A stretch of 64,000 bases of DNA, from NCBI GenBank assembly GCA_949126835.1, contig OX421497.1, positions 18,968,409 through 19,032,408 on the forward strand, given 5' to 3'. A model generated the notes under the pieces. That model did not search any database. It saw nothing but the letters and a program-made list of their open reading frames with translations, and was not told the origin of the DNA. Both the position numbers and the translations under genes were made by a program. This stretch comes from Anisus vortex (taxonomy: Eukaryota > Mollusca > Gastropoda > Planorbidae). Of the stretch, positions 39,351 through 50,450 are shown piece by piece (position 1 is the first letter of the stretch; each line of letters starts with the position of its first letter).

Positions 39351-39753
39351 ATTAGGAGATGTAAGCTAGGCGCCTCCTCCACCGGCGTCCTTCCCTCCGT
39401 TAGCCTGCGGGACACCTCATGGGCAGGAGTGGAGTACCCGCTTAGCCCCCCCCCCTCGGGGGATCAGGGTCACGTGACATCATGAAAGGCAGATGATGGA
39501 TAGAAGTAGAAGTGGCGAGCATTGAAAAGTATCTTAGGAACTGGTCACTGCTTCATCTGTGCTAGGCAGAGGATGCCGCTAGAGGCACAATGGCTAGGAC
39601 AACCCGCCCAAAATAGGAGCTGCCTAACAGCCTGGAGAGGATATTGGGCCCCGCCAGGTTTACTTGCCCAAGACACACCACGAAATGACAACTAAACTGT
39701 CAAAAAATGGTGCCCCAGCGACCCTCACTCGGGTTACGGGATAAAAGAAGAAG
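39351..39753 (+). mobile_element. TIR element family X, copy B (right end kept, left end lost)
   Basis: The same body as copy A, in the same orientation, but starting only at ATTAGGAGATG. It ends with an inverted terminal segment (AAAAAATGGTGCCCC ... GACCCTCACTCGGGTT) that is the reverse complement of copy A's left end over about 57 bp with few differences. No coding capacity, so non-autonomous. Confidence 0.8.
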
Positions 39754-39857
39754 AATTAGAAGAAGGGCTTAACCTTAGCGAGACAAACATTAATTATCAA
39801 ATTTTATAATTGAAAAAAAAAACAGTTGAAAATAATGTTTCACTAATTTCACGGTGT

Positions 39858-39891
39858 GGGGGGGGGGGGGGTCGTTAGCCCCCCCCCCCCC
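39858..39891. repeat. G14-N7-C13 homopolymer hairpin
   Basis: A run of about 14 G, the spacer TCGTTAG, then about 13 C. The two runs are fully complementary. Confidence 0.9.
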
Positions 39892-39909
39892 TCTCGTGGC
39901 TTTACCCTG

Positions 39910-39960
39910 AGTCTATATCAGGAGTCTCAAACACGCGGCCCTTTGTGTCCGCCATTAATC
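39910..39960. mobile_element. hAT-like terminus (GGAGTCTCAAACACGCGGCC)
   Basis: CAGGAGTCTCAAACACGCGG at 39918 looks like a common hAT end. Only this end is visible. The call rests on resemblance alone. Confidence 0.3.
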
Positions 39961-40387
39961 TTAAAAAATGTAGGCCTACTACTACTATTAACTTTCCAAA
40001 GGTTCAATATTATATATTGGATACAATAATATGTAGCTTGTAGCCTACTCACTGTTTGTCACTGTGTTAGTAGGCCTAATAATAATGATAGTTCACTTTG
40101 GTACCTATAGGGCCTAATTCTTTGTGTCTAAATAATTGTAAATTGGCATAGGCTTATTATTAGGCCAATTAAAGTTATAAATAGTAACATTAGTTAAGAT
40201 GTATGAAGTGTTTTGTTTATTAGGGTCGGGTTGTGTGTGTGTGTGGGGGGGGGTGCGCCCCTGGACACATCTCTTAAGTGATAAAATGGCACACATGCCT
40301 TCATACGATTTTGAGCCCCCTGGCCTAGATTAACTACTATTAAGTATTAAATTAAGCGAAACAAGAACGTCGGCTACCGTGATTTAG

Positions 40388-40480
40388 GGTTGGGGTCGGC
40401 AACGTAAGGCACGCATGTCTTGCACGCGCAGATCGATTTCGACTGGCACTCTAATGACCTACAAAATGGAGATTTGTTCA
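40388..40480 (-). mobile_element. hAT-like terminus fragment, GTCGGCAAC type
   Basis: GGGGTCGGCAACGTAAGGCA then CGCATGTCTTGCACGCG and GACTGGCAC resemble the inverted end of the MITEs at 20.5-21.2 kb. The other end was not found with confidence. Confidence 0.45.
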
Positions 40481-40789
40481 ATGCAACTTAAAAGAACGTA
40501 AGTCAGCATAATTAATGGCTGCTGCATGAAGAACTTAATGACAATCACGTTGGGCTAAGACTGTTAAACTTCAGGAAAGTTTGTGTTCGACTTGTAATCT
40601 GTTATGGAATTTATTGTTAAGATAGTCAATTTTATAGTTTCTCACCCTTAATTGATTTACAGGCAATTCAAGTCCTCTTCTACAAGACAGTGATAGGCCT
40701 AAGATCTGACTTTGCGCACAGTGTTCATTGGCTAAGTTAGACGAGATAAAGTCTTGAATAGATTCGTTTCTTATCTGGAAGCAATAATA

Positions 40790-41247
40790 TTAAAGACCAT
40801 GTGAAGAGGTTTTTCTCAAAGGAACGAGATTTGGAATAGCCTCATACAGAAGTGACGTATCACAAGGGAAATAAATAAATAAAAATAGACGCTATAAATC
40901 TATATTTAACCATTTTGTTAAAAATAAGAACCGGGAAAAGATTCAAAACATGTGGCAATAGATTCAAAACACGTGACAATATTCATTTTTCCTAGCCGGA
41001 ATCCTTTATGTTACGTCACTTTCCTATATTGCCGGAAATAAAAACATCTCAAATGGCTACGAGATTTGGAGTATTCCTCCGAAAAACACACACATTTAAT
41101 TGCAAATATTGAACTAATTACTTAAAATTTATCTTTGATATTTTGTATAAATGTTTTTTATTAACATTCAGATACTGAATACACTATTTACTATCAAAAT
41201 AAAATGTTAACTCAATTTTGATAAAAAGCTCTTCACTTGGTCTTTAA
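40790..41247 (+). mobile_element. TTAA-flanked MITE, copy 2
   Basis: The same family with both inverted ends. The left end has one change (GACCATGTG). Its right TTAA is also the left TTAA of copy 3. Confidence 0.9.
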
Positions 41248-41702
41248 AGACCAAGTGAAGAGGTTTTTCTCAATGGAACGAGATTTGGAATAGCCTCATA
41301 TTGCAGTGACGTATCACAAGGGAAATAAATAAATAAAAATAGACGCTATAAACCTATATTTAACCATTTTGTTAAAAATAAGAACCGGGAAAAGATTCAA
41401 AACATGTGGCAATAGATTCAAAACACGCGACAATATTCATTTTTCCTAGTCGGAATCCTTTATGTTACGTCACTTTCCTATATTGCCGGAAATAAAAACA
41501 TCTCAAATGGCTACGAGATTTGGAGTATTCCTCCGAAAAACACACACATTTAATTGCAAATATTGAACTAATTACTTAAAATTTATCTTTGATATTTTGT
41601 ATAAATGTTTTTTTATTAACATTCAGATACTGAATACACTATTTACTATCAAAATAAAATGTTAACTCAATTTTGATAAAAAGCTCTTCACTTGGTCTTT
41701 AA
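41244..41702 (+). mobile_element. TTAA-flanked MITE, copy 3 (head-to-tail with copy 2)
   Basis: Nearly identical to copy 2, with a handful of substitutions and a slightly longer T run. It begins in the shared TTAA and ends CTTGGTCTTTAA before unrelated sequence. Confidence 0.9.
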
Positions 41703-42999
41703 TAGGCGTAATTACGGTGTTTGTTTTTGAAAAAAACAAAAACACATTTTTCGGAATGGAATGAGAAATACTGGTTGTTTAAGCTGATGTTTCTGAATGA
41801 CCTAGCGATACAATTATATGAGTTGAACTTGTATTTACAAGGACAGTACTTCAAGTACTTGTCCTGATAGGCCTTTTAAACAGAATAGCATTTTAAGCTC
41901 TTAAGTATCTTGTCGTGAAATTTATTTCAAAACATTTAAGTGCTTAGTTTATTTAAGGCATATTCAGATCAATATACATTGAAAATAGATAAGCTTTTTC
42001 AAAAGTACATTAAAGCTACCACTGCAGATTTTTCTAACCCATGGCAAGACTTTCAAATTCATGGACACATCTTTTCATACTATTACCTAGACTGCCCTAG
42101 ACTGCCCTAGACCTACTTAGGTCAGGCGATCTCTTTAAGTAAAGGGATATTGATGATTTTATAATGTGGAAAAATCTGGAAGGAAGCTGCTTGGGAACAC
42201 CATCTGCAAAGCATTCGCTATACTTTCAACTTTTAGCTCAACTTGCACTTGTGAAAAGATTTTATCTCAGATGTAAGAAGTCGCTCATATTTCACAACTC
42301 AGACAAGACTAAATGTGTAGGCCTATCTAGTGTTGAAAATAATTAGCGAAGAACCTTTAAGTTTATATATATGGATACATAATAATTATATTCAAACGAG
42401 TTTTTGTGCTCAATTAATTTAATTAAGCATAACTGTAATTTATTCTATAACAAATTTATTTGATTTATCATTTTAAAAAAATAAATTATTTAGGCTCTAA
42501 TATTTCTTGTTATTATTAAAATAAACTCCTTAAATCGACTTAAACTTTATTTACAACTGTTTAACGTATACTAATTTTATATCTGAATTACAGCTTGAAA
42601 AAATACAAAAATTACTGGATTTGCATTAAGAATAATTAGAACTAATAAAAAAAAAAGTTTGATTACAAAACAGAACTTGTTTGGCATCACTAGAATCAAA
42701 TTTGGAAACTGGAATTTAATTAAAGGGAGATAATTAAACCAGATTCATTGCGTTAATATTTCAAAGTTTCTTAAGAATTATTTCTCCTTTAAGCTTATAA
42801 AATAATAAAAAGGTTTACAATTTATAACTTTAGAATGATTAGACTAGTGAAAGATAAATGAAAGTTATATAAATGGTATAGGTCTATGACTAAACAATTT
42901 ATAACTAGGCCTACATTTTTCTACATTATATTAGCTACTTAGCTGTTATGATAATTACGCATCTTTTCCAGTGACATTGTAATTGATCACTTAAAAGTA
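41703..42999. other. Gene-free AT-rich sequence
   Basis: A short direct repeat (GACTGCCCTA twice near 42092) and TAGGCCTA palindromes. The 60-codon frame at 42164 has no motif. Confidence 0.5.
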
Positions 43000-43540
43000 C
43001 AATCCCAGGCAGAGAACAACATATCATTATTATCATTTTATCGGAGGGGCGCTAGAATGCAATTTTGATAATGTAATTGTCACTATTATAGATATTATAG
43101 AAAGTACGCATGTTGTTAGATGAAGAATAAGTAAGATGTGCATGTTATTATTATGTACGAGATTGCACTATGGTATGAAAGGGAAGTGCAGAGAGTATGA
43201 ATGATATAGCAACGCTGAATCCTAGATACACTAGAGTTGGTTCTGTGACTGCACATAAACAAGTCGTGTAGCAGTCTTCGTCCAAGTTTGGAGTGTTAGA
43301 GGACTGGTATCAGTCAAGAACAGAAAGTATTGTTGTGATGAACCATTGTATACTATGTTGCAGTGACTAAGTGATTAAAGAATCTACGTATTGAATTGAG
43401 GAGCCTTCGTTAGTGTGATTTTATGAATTAACTGTGTGTCTTAGTCCTGTGACAGTAATTAAACTTGTCAGACTTTTACCATACACAATTTTGTGTTATA
43501 TAATGCAAAAAAAAAAAAAAAGAAAAAAAAGAAATAAGCA
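43000..43540. other. Possible retroelement LTR or processed insertion with A-rich tail
   Basis: Non-repetitive sequence with a GATTAAAG polyadenylation-like site near 43374, then GTATTGAATTGAGGAGCC, ending in an A-rich run at 43505-43535. It resembles a solo LTR or processed insertion, but no target duplication or partner was found. Confidence 0.25.
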
Positions 43541-43579
43541 TTTTATGCACAACTACTATATTAACAGTTGCTAGTGTAT

Positions 43580-43585
43580 TTTATT
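43580..43585 (-). other. Candidate polyadenylation signal of the ankyrin gene
   Basis: AATAAA on the minus strand, 41 bp downstream of the TAA at 43627, a normal spacing for a short 3' UTR. Confidence 0.55.
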
Positions 43586-43626
43586 ACAAAACGACCAATG
43601 TTTTAATACGACATAGTCAACAATTT

Positions 43627-43893
43627 TTATGATAACTGCTTGAAAATGTTGACTAAGTCATTAGAATGAAAGAACTTGGCAGAGTCTATTGGTGTCCTGT
43701 TACTGTTGTTGAGTACTGTTGGGTCAGCACCATTCTGTAGTAGAGTTTCAACCACCTGGGCATGGTCAGCATCCTGCCTGGTCAGTGATGATGGCTGACC
43801 AGTAACACTCCGCCTACAAATGTCCAGTGCAGCAAGAGCCTCGTGTGTGTATAAGGCCGGTATTTCAATATTGAACATAAGATATTCATTTCC
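43627..43893 (-). CDS. Ankyrin/SOCS-like gene, exon 2 and stop
   Basis: 88 codons plus TAA, after acceptor TTCTCAG. It finishes the repeat begun as NTPLHLAASK and adds a last ankyrin repeat (HAQVVETLLQNGADPTVLNN then SNRTPIDSAK). An AATAAA at 43585-43580 lies about 40 bp past the stop. Confidence 0.88.
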   Translation of the reverse strand, partial: GNEYLMFNIEIPALYTHEALAALDICRRSVTGQPSSLTRQDADHAQVVETLLQNGADPTVLNNSNRTPIDSAKFFHSNDLVNIFKQLS

Positions 43894-46622
43894 CTGAGAA
43901 CAAAGCAAAACCATATTGGTGACAATCAAAGGCACATTTATTATTTGTTAAATAAGTGTAGCTATTGTCTGTCAAGATGGTTTGATGGTTTATATATAAT
44001 ATGTATATCCTAAAAATATGGGCTATTTATCGACATGTATAACTAGAATAACATTGGAGAACAGAACTTGTCCACTATATTAAGCAACTATAGGTCTGGG
44101 TAAATGTGCAAAATGGAGAGGTAGGGAGGGGGGCCGATCGGCAGGCAAATTGTGAACAACAATTACGGTATTCAGAATTACTTAGATTAATTAAATATTT
44201 ATAAGTTTTCAGTTTAAGTAGCCTACTCAGTTTCTGAACAAGAACAACTATGTAGCTTGTTCGAAAGCATTTCTATGGAAATCCAATATTATTATAAATT
44301 AGAACAGCAAAGAAAGCCATAAATTAATTGTATGATACAAACGGAGAAAATTTGGTAGATAAAACATATTTTAGAAATGGTGTGAATACAAATGAAATGT
44401 TAAATTTAATACGTTAACTCTGTGTGGGTGGGAGGTGGGAGAGGTATGCGTGTATTTACGTGTATTTTATGTGTACATTTGTGGCTGTATATATGTGTAC
44501 GTGTACCGCGTTGTCAGTATAGTGTATTGGTGTGTGCTCGTGTTGTAATTGTGTGTATTAGTTATTTGTGGCGTGTCTGTGTACCGGGGTTGGTCTAGTA
44601 AATAAGTGTGCAAGTGGTGCATGTGTATAGGTGTGTGTATGTGTATTTGAGCAGCCTACGTGTGTTTGTATAAGTGTATGTGTGCACGTTCGTTGTATGT
44701 GTTTACGTTTGTTTCATGTCTTTACGTTTATTGTTATTTTTACGTGTTATTACCGTTGTACGTGCTTGTAAGTATATGTATGAATTGTGTGTTTGCACGC
44801 ACCTTTATGATATGTGTGTATATGCGTGCATGTAGGCTATATGGTTAAGTGTGTATACTTATACTTTTCTATGTTATCTGTTAAAATATAAAGAACACAT
44901 TACCTTAGATGCAGCTAAATGTAATGGTGTATTTCCCAATCGGTCTACCATATTTGGATCTACACCTCTGGATAGCAAAAGTTGTAGGAAAGACGTACCA
45001 CCGCTAGCTGAAGCTAGATGTATTAAAGGATAAGATAATGGGTTGTCAATAAGCCAAGCTCCATGTTTCACCAACACCTCAGCCGTGTCAAAGTTACCAG
45101 TTTTCACTGCTGTCTGTAATGGTGTAAAACCCAACCTGTTTGTGCTATTGATCAAGTTCATATCAGATATGAGTTGAATGATGGGCAAACTGTTGAATCG
45201 ATACTTGGACAAAAGGTGAAATATATTATCACTATCACTATTTAAGTTTGTTAGTCCAGTTTGTGGTCTGATAGTGAATATTGTTTTAGCAAACTCAACA
45301 TTGTTGACCTCAATGGCTATTTCTAGTGGTAACTTTCCGTTCAAGGGAAATTCTATGGACAAGCCAGTCTTTAACAAATGTTCGGCCTTCTCGTTATCAA
45401 ATTCATGAATGCAAACATGCAACGTACAAAGCTGAAAAAGATTCACGGTGTCTACCAGTCCTAGATTCAGAAATTTTTTCAATGTATTTCCAACAGGCAG
45501 GCTTTGAACTTTAGGAAATATATTAATGCCAGACAATAGATTTCTTATGGAGATTTTAGTTAGATGTTGAAGTGAACATGGACTCTGTAGCCAACTCAAT
45601 AGATCAGTGGGAAGAGATAAAAGCGTGTGTTCTTTTGTCCACATTCTCTCACTTGGTAAAGCTGGAGGTAGCTGTGATTCACATAGTACATTTTGTAATA
45701 TATTCTTTTTCTGTACAACTTGTGTGTGTGTTTGTGAAACATTGAGAAATAAATAAAGTAAAGGATTTATACTATGACCGTCATCTATTGGTATTTCAAT
45801 ATTTACTTTAGCTCCATAGTACACTAACAATTGGGCCATTTCATAGTGAGGTGGTCGCTTTCTGATACACAGATGTAAAGGAGTAAAGCCAGCTGTATCT
45901 TTCAGATCTAGAAGACAATTTCTTTCCGCCAGTAGACACACTGAATGAATACAATCTCTATCTACAGCATGATGGAGCGCTGACCATCCATGCTTATCTT
46001 GTTTATTAATGTCACATCCAGCGTTGATAACAAGTTCACATATAGTTATCATATCGCTTAGTTTCTTTTTACTCACATGTTTATTGTAAAATGAAGGTAG
46101 GGCGAAGAAAAGTGAAGTGCCCATGTCTGGACAAAGTGAGTTGACATCACAGCCATAAGTAAGCAAAACTTTGACAACTTCAAGGTTGACGAAGGAGCAT
46201 GCAATCATTAACGGAGTCCTGCCAAGTTTATCAACAACACTCAACGAAGAGCCACGACTGGTCAATAGTTCAGCACAACGGTTGGTTCCGTGCCAAGCTG
46301 AAAGCCCTAGAGGAGTAAGACCCTGTGTATTGATTGCATTGATATCAGCACCCATGTCTAAAAGTCTGTTTATGTAATGATCATAGCCATACTTTGCAAC
46401 AATGTGTAATGGGGATGAGTCAAATTGATCGGTTGCATTGGGGTTAAAAGACTCACAGTCGAGTATAATATCTGCACACTGTAGATGGTGTTTTTGTACT
46501 GCTGCGATGAATGCCGTATCATGTCCATATCGAAGGTTAACATCTGCCCCCATTGCGAGAAGTTCAACAATTTTAGAAGAGTCGTTGTTGAAAATTGCCT
46601 GATGTAACTGATCCGAAGACAT
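43627..46622 (-). CDS. Ankyrin-repeat protein with internal SOCS-box-like segment (2 exons, complete)
   Basis: Two exons (46622-44904 and 43893-43627) join at phase 0 (AAG|GTAATG ... TCTCAG|GGA), giving 661 residues and a TAA stop. The ATG at 46622 is used because an in-frame TGA lies just upstream and the longer frame begins with TTG. N-terminal ankyrin repeats run from about residue 5 to 280, with repeat cores such as SPLHIVAKYGYDHYINRLLD (70-89), GRTPLMIACSFVNLEVVKVL (134-153) and GFTPLHLC (245-252). A linker leads to a SOCS-box-like segment at about 347-386 (SPCSLQHLTKISIRNLLS ... SLPVGNTLKKFLNL). More ankyrin repeats follow (about 395-661), including GFTPLQTAV and GNTPLHLAA. ASB proteins with this repeat/box pairing are substrate adaptors of Elongin B/C-Cullin 5 ubiquitin ligases, but there the box is C-terminal. 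The usual BC-box Cys is Thr here (SLQHLT), and the Cul5 LPxP is LPVG, so ligase binding is unproven. It could also be a general ankyrin scaffold. Confidence 0.9.
43894..44903 (-). other. Ankyrin gene intron 1
   Basis: A 1,010-bp phase-0 intron. Between about 44420 and 44870 the plus strand is GT-rich (TGTGTATGTG-type simple sequence). The short open frames within it are low complexity and not genes. Confidence 0.8.
44904..46622 (-). CDS. Ankyrin/SOCS-like gene, exon 1
   Basis: 573 codons in one uninterrupted exon, from the ATG to the AAG|GTAATG donor. It carries all N-terminal ankyrin repeats, the SOCS-box-like segment and most of the C-terminal repeats. Confidence 0.92.
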
Positions 46623-46676
46623 TGATAGAGTTGATACCGGTACTTTTCCAGTTGGTAAAATGTGTTTCAAGTTTCA

Positions 46677-48254
46677 ACTGTAATTCTGTTGCTAAAAGTC
46701 TTCAAGTAGTCAGCAGTTTTTTTTCTAAGACAAATAAAAATATATGTACGATTATTCATTGTCATATGATGTACTGAATCAATTAGTTTATACTATACAA
46801 GTAGCCTACAGTTATTTTTACAATTTGTTTGATTAAAAAAACTAACAAAGACAGACAATAATTAATCTCTTTGCATAATGCCATCAATTATTTGTCTTTT
46901 GTGTACAAACAAAGAAAAACGAAGTAAACACGTTACGAGAATAAAGCCTGTATAGAATTTTCTTACATTTTTTGTAGGCCTTCAAATTAGGCTAAAGACA
47001 TTCTTAGAAAAAAAATGGATTTATCTTATTGAAAAATATATTCTATTCAATATATGATTTAACACGTAGACTGGTAATATGGACAAATGTAGGCTACCAC
47101 AACTTGAAATATGTTTGTTATTATAACTATTCTAGTCAGTTTGTTATTCGCTGTTATAGAAAAATAACTAGATAAAAAATAAGAGACTTGGGTAGGCTAC
47201 TGGTAAATTAAAGTCACAAATAATTTAAATAGAAAGAAAAAAAAGACGATGGCACATGCACAGTAAAAATGGCAAGGATAAAATTTAAATGACAAAGATA
47301 GAATATATATAGTATATAGGCCTATTGTTTTCATCCTTTAAACACTGTAATTTGGGTGGGTCTGTGTAATATTAAACGACCGAAACTCCAGAAGGGACAA
47401 AACTCTTATTGAGTTATTGATCAATTTTATTTTTTATCTTCTCCTGAAACAAATATTAAATAATTGACACAATTTTTCGTTGCCCGTATTTTTTGTTATT
47501 TGTGCGTAACTGTAGGCCTACTACAGCTGACAAGTGAATAACAAACATAAATCGAACACTGATGTCCAATAATTAATCTTCTTTATAGAAAGAGCGTTAG
47601 TAATGTATATAGGCCTAACCTAATACAATAAGAAGATATATAGGAATATAGCCTAGGCTATATATATATAAGCGCCGCTTTTATGTGTATTTAAAAGCAG
47701 GCTAGTTCAGTTACGAAAGAATGTGTAAATATATAGTCATAGGCCTATATAGTATATACTCATATAGGATATATAGGCCTACCTTGTTTACGAACAAGCC
47801 AGAACTGAAACATACATCTTTTTAGTCACTAATAAAACATTGTTGATTTAAGAGAAGAAGTGACTATAGTTAAAGTAACTTAAAGACAAATAGCCTACTG
47901 AACGACTTATTTTATATATAAAGAATTAAGTAGGCCTATATATTGCCTACACTGAAATTGGTGCTTACAAATTAACATTAGAGATTATATAGGCCACACT
48001 GTCTTGAAAACTTAGACCTACACATTACTTACTAGACGTGCTTAACAATGAATGCTATGCATGTGAATGCTTAACTTAGCTGTCTAGGCCAGTTTTCTCC
48101 ATCAACACGCCAAGGTCAAGTCAGCCAGCACAGCGACTCAATCAACTGTATCCTACACTGACCTAGTTTAGTCGACACACTTGCTTGACTGTGGGGTAGA
48201 GGCTGCACAGTGAGTACCTACACCGTGATAGGTGGAGAGTGGAGAGCAATAATG
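46677..48254. other. Upstream region of the ankyrin gene, rich in TAGGCCTA
   Basis: No coding signal. TAGGCCTA or close variants occur at least seven times between 46970 and 47950. The promoter of the ankyrin gene should lie in the first few hundred bases, but no TATA box is evident. Confidence 0.5.
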
Positions 48255-48975
48255 AAAAGACGAAGAAGTCTTATAATGATATCACATCTATAGTGAACAG
48301 GAAAAGATTTATCTGATAATGATATCAAATCTATATAGTGAACAGGAAAAGATTAGTCCGATAATGATATCAAATCTATAGTGAACAGGAAAATATTAGT
48401 CTGATAATGATATCAAATCTATAGTGAACTGGAAAAGATTAGTCTTATAATGATATCAAATCTATAATGAACAGATAGCCTACAGATTCGTCTGATAATG
48501 AAATTGAATCTATAGTGGACAGGAACAGATTAGTCGTATAATGATATCAAATCTATAGTGAACAGGAAAAGATTAGTCTTATAATTATATCAAATCTAGG
48601 TATATAATGGAAAGGAACAGATTAGTCTGATAATGATATTAAATCTATAGTGAACAGGAAAATATTAGTCTGATAATGATATCAAATCTATAGTGAACTG
48701 GAACACATTAGTCTTATATTAAATGATATCAAATCTATAATGAACAGATACAGATTCGCCTGATAATGAAATTGAATCTATAGTGGACAGGAACAGATTA
48801 GTCGTATAATGATATCAAATCTATAGTGAACAGGAAAAGATTAGTCTTATAATTATATCAAATCTAGGTATATAGTGGAAAGGAACAGATTAGTCTTATA
48901 ATGATATAAAATCTAAATAGCGAACAGGAACAGATTAGTCTTACAATGATATCAAAGCTATAGTAGACAGGAAAA
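48255..48975. repeat. ~43-bp minisatellite with a duplicated block
   Basis: Units on GATAATGATATCAAATCTAT + AGTGAACAGGAAAAGATTAG. The order of variants between 48360-48610 (including GAAATTGAATCTATAGTGGA) recurs at 48655-48900, indicating a block duplication of about 295 bp. Confidence 0.93.
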
Positions 48976-49315
48976 GGTTCGAGAAAAACATAGGACTACT
49001 ATGAACAACATTTCCAGAATTATTGGTAAAATGAATGAATATTAAATCATCAACCCACTGACCTTTGAACATGTTGCAATCACAATAAATATTTTAGTTT
49101 AGACTACTTTAGAATATCATAATATTAAATGTCGTTATAGTCATTTAGGTCCAAAAATGTAATGTAAACATAATGATTTTGGTGATTCGATATAGGCCAG
49201 TGAAGTAAAATACTTTTATCATGGTGGAGACGGCAAAACAATTAAATAGGGAATAATATAAACATAGAACAATGAAATTGGTAATTAATTATTCATTAAT
49301 TCAAACCTTCTACCT

Positions 49316-50450
49316 CAAGTTTTCTACCTCAAGCTTTCTATTTTAGATTTATACCTCAAGCTTTCTATTTTAGATTTATACCTCAAGCTTTCTATTTTAG
49401 ATTTATACCTCAAGCTTTCTATTTTAGATTTATACCTCAAGCTTTCTATTTTAGATTTATACCTCAAGCTTTCTATTTTAGATTTATACCTCAAGCTTTC
49501 TATTTTAGATTTATACCTCAAGCTTTCTATTTTAGATTTATACCTCAAGCTTTCTATTTTAGATTTATACCTCAAGCTTTCTATTTTAGATTTATACCTC
49601 AAGCTTTCTATTTTAGATTTATACCTCAAGCTTTCTATTTTAGATTTATACCTCAAGCTTTCTATTTTAGATTTATACCTCAAGCTTTCTATTTTAGATT
49701 TATACCTCAAGCTTTCTATTTTAGATTTATACCTCAAGCTTTCTATTTTAGATTTATACCTCAAGCTTTCTATTTTAGATTTATACCTCAAGCTTTCTAT
49801 TTTAGATTTATACCTCAAGCTTTCTATTTTGGATTTATACCTCAAGCTTTCTATTTTAGATTTATACCTCAAGCTTTCTATTTTAGATTTATACCTCAAG
49901 CTTTCTATTTTAGATTTATACCTCAAGCTTTCTATTTTGGATTTATACCTCAAGCTTTCTATTTTAGATTTATACCTCAAGCTTTCTATTTTAGATTTAT
50001 ACCTCAAGCTTTCTATTTTAGATTTATACCTCAAGCTTTCTATTTTAGATTTATACCTCAAGCTTTCTATTTTAGATTTATACCTCAAGCTTTCTATTTT
50101 AGATTTTATACCCCAAGCTTTCTATTTTAGATTTATACCGCAAGCTTTCTATTTTAGATTTATGCCTCAAGCTTTCTATATTAGATTTATACCTCAAGCT
50201 TTCTATTTTAGATTTATACCTCAAGCTTTCTATTTTAGATTTATACCTCAAGCTTTCTATTTTAGATTTATACCTCAAGCTTTCTATTTTAGAGTTATAC
50301 CTCAAGCTTTCTATTTTAGATTTATACCTCAAGCTTTCTATTTTAGATTTTATACCCCAAGCTTTCTATTTTAGATTTTAGACCGCAAGCTTTCTATTTT
50401 AGATTTATACCGCAAGCTTTCTATTTTAGATATTATACCTCAAGCTTTCC
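49316..50450. repeat. 27-bp minisatellite, about 41 copies
   Basis: Unit CTCAAGCTTTCTATTTTAGA + TTTATAC, almost perfect to 50100 and then with indels. The period of nine codons leaves a long frame open on the minus strand (RYKSKIESL) and another on the plus strand (LDLYLKLSI). No flanking gene signals, so these are not called as genes. Confidence 0.97.

Noticed and set aside
43000..43540. Firm call of a solo LTR
   Set aside because: No target duplication, no TG...CA termini pair and no second copy could be shown. Kept only as a low-confidence feature.
46623..46670. Upstream extension of the ankyrin protein (KHILPTGKVPVSTLS)
   Set aside because: It would start at TTG, and an in-frame TGA lies just before it. 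The ATG at 46622 is the first valid start.
49324..50374. Long open frames of RYKSKIESL and LDLYLKLSI repeats as genes
   Set aside because: They are by-products of a 27-bp tandem repeat, open on both strands, with no start context, splice sites or unique sequence.
49316..50450. MEF2 site array (CTATTTTAG)
   Set aside because: One base shorter than the CTA(A/T)4TAG consensus in every unit.
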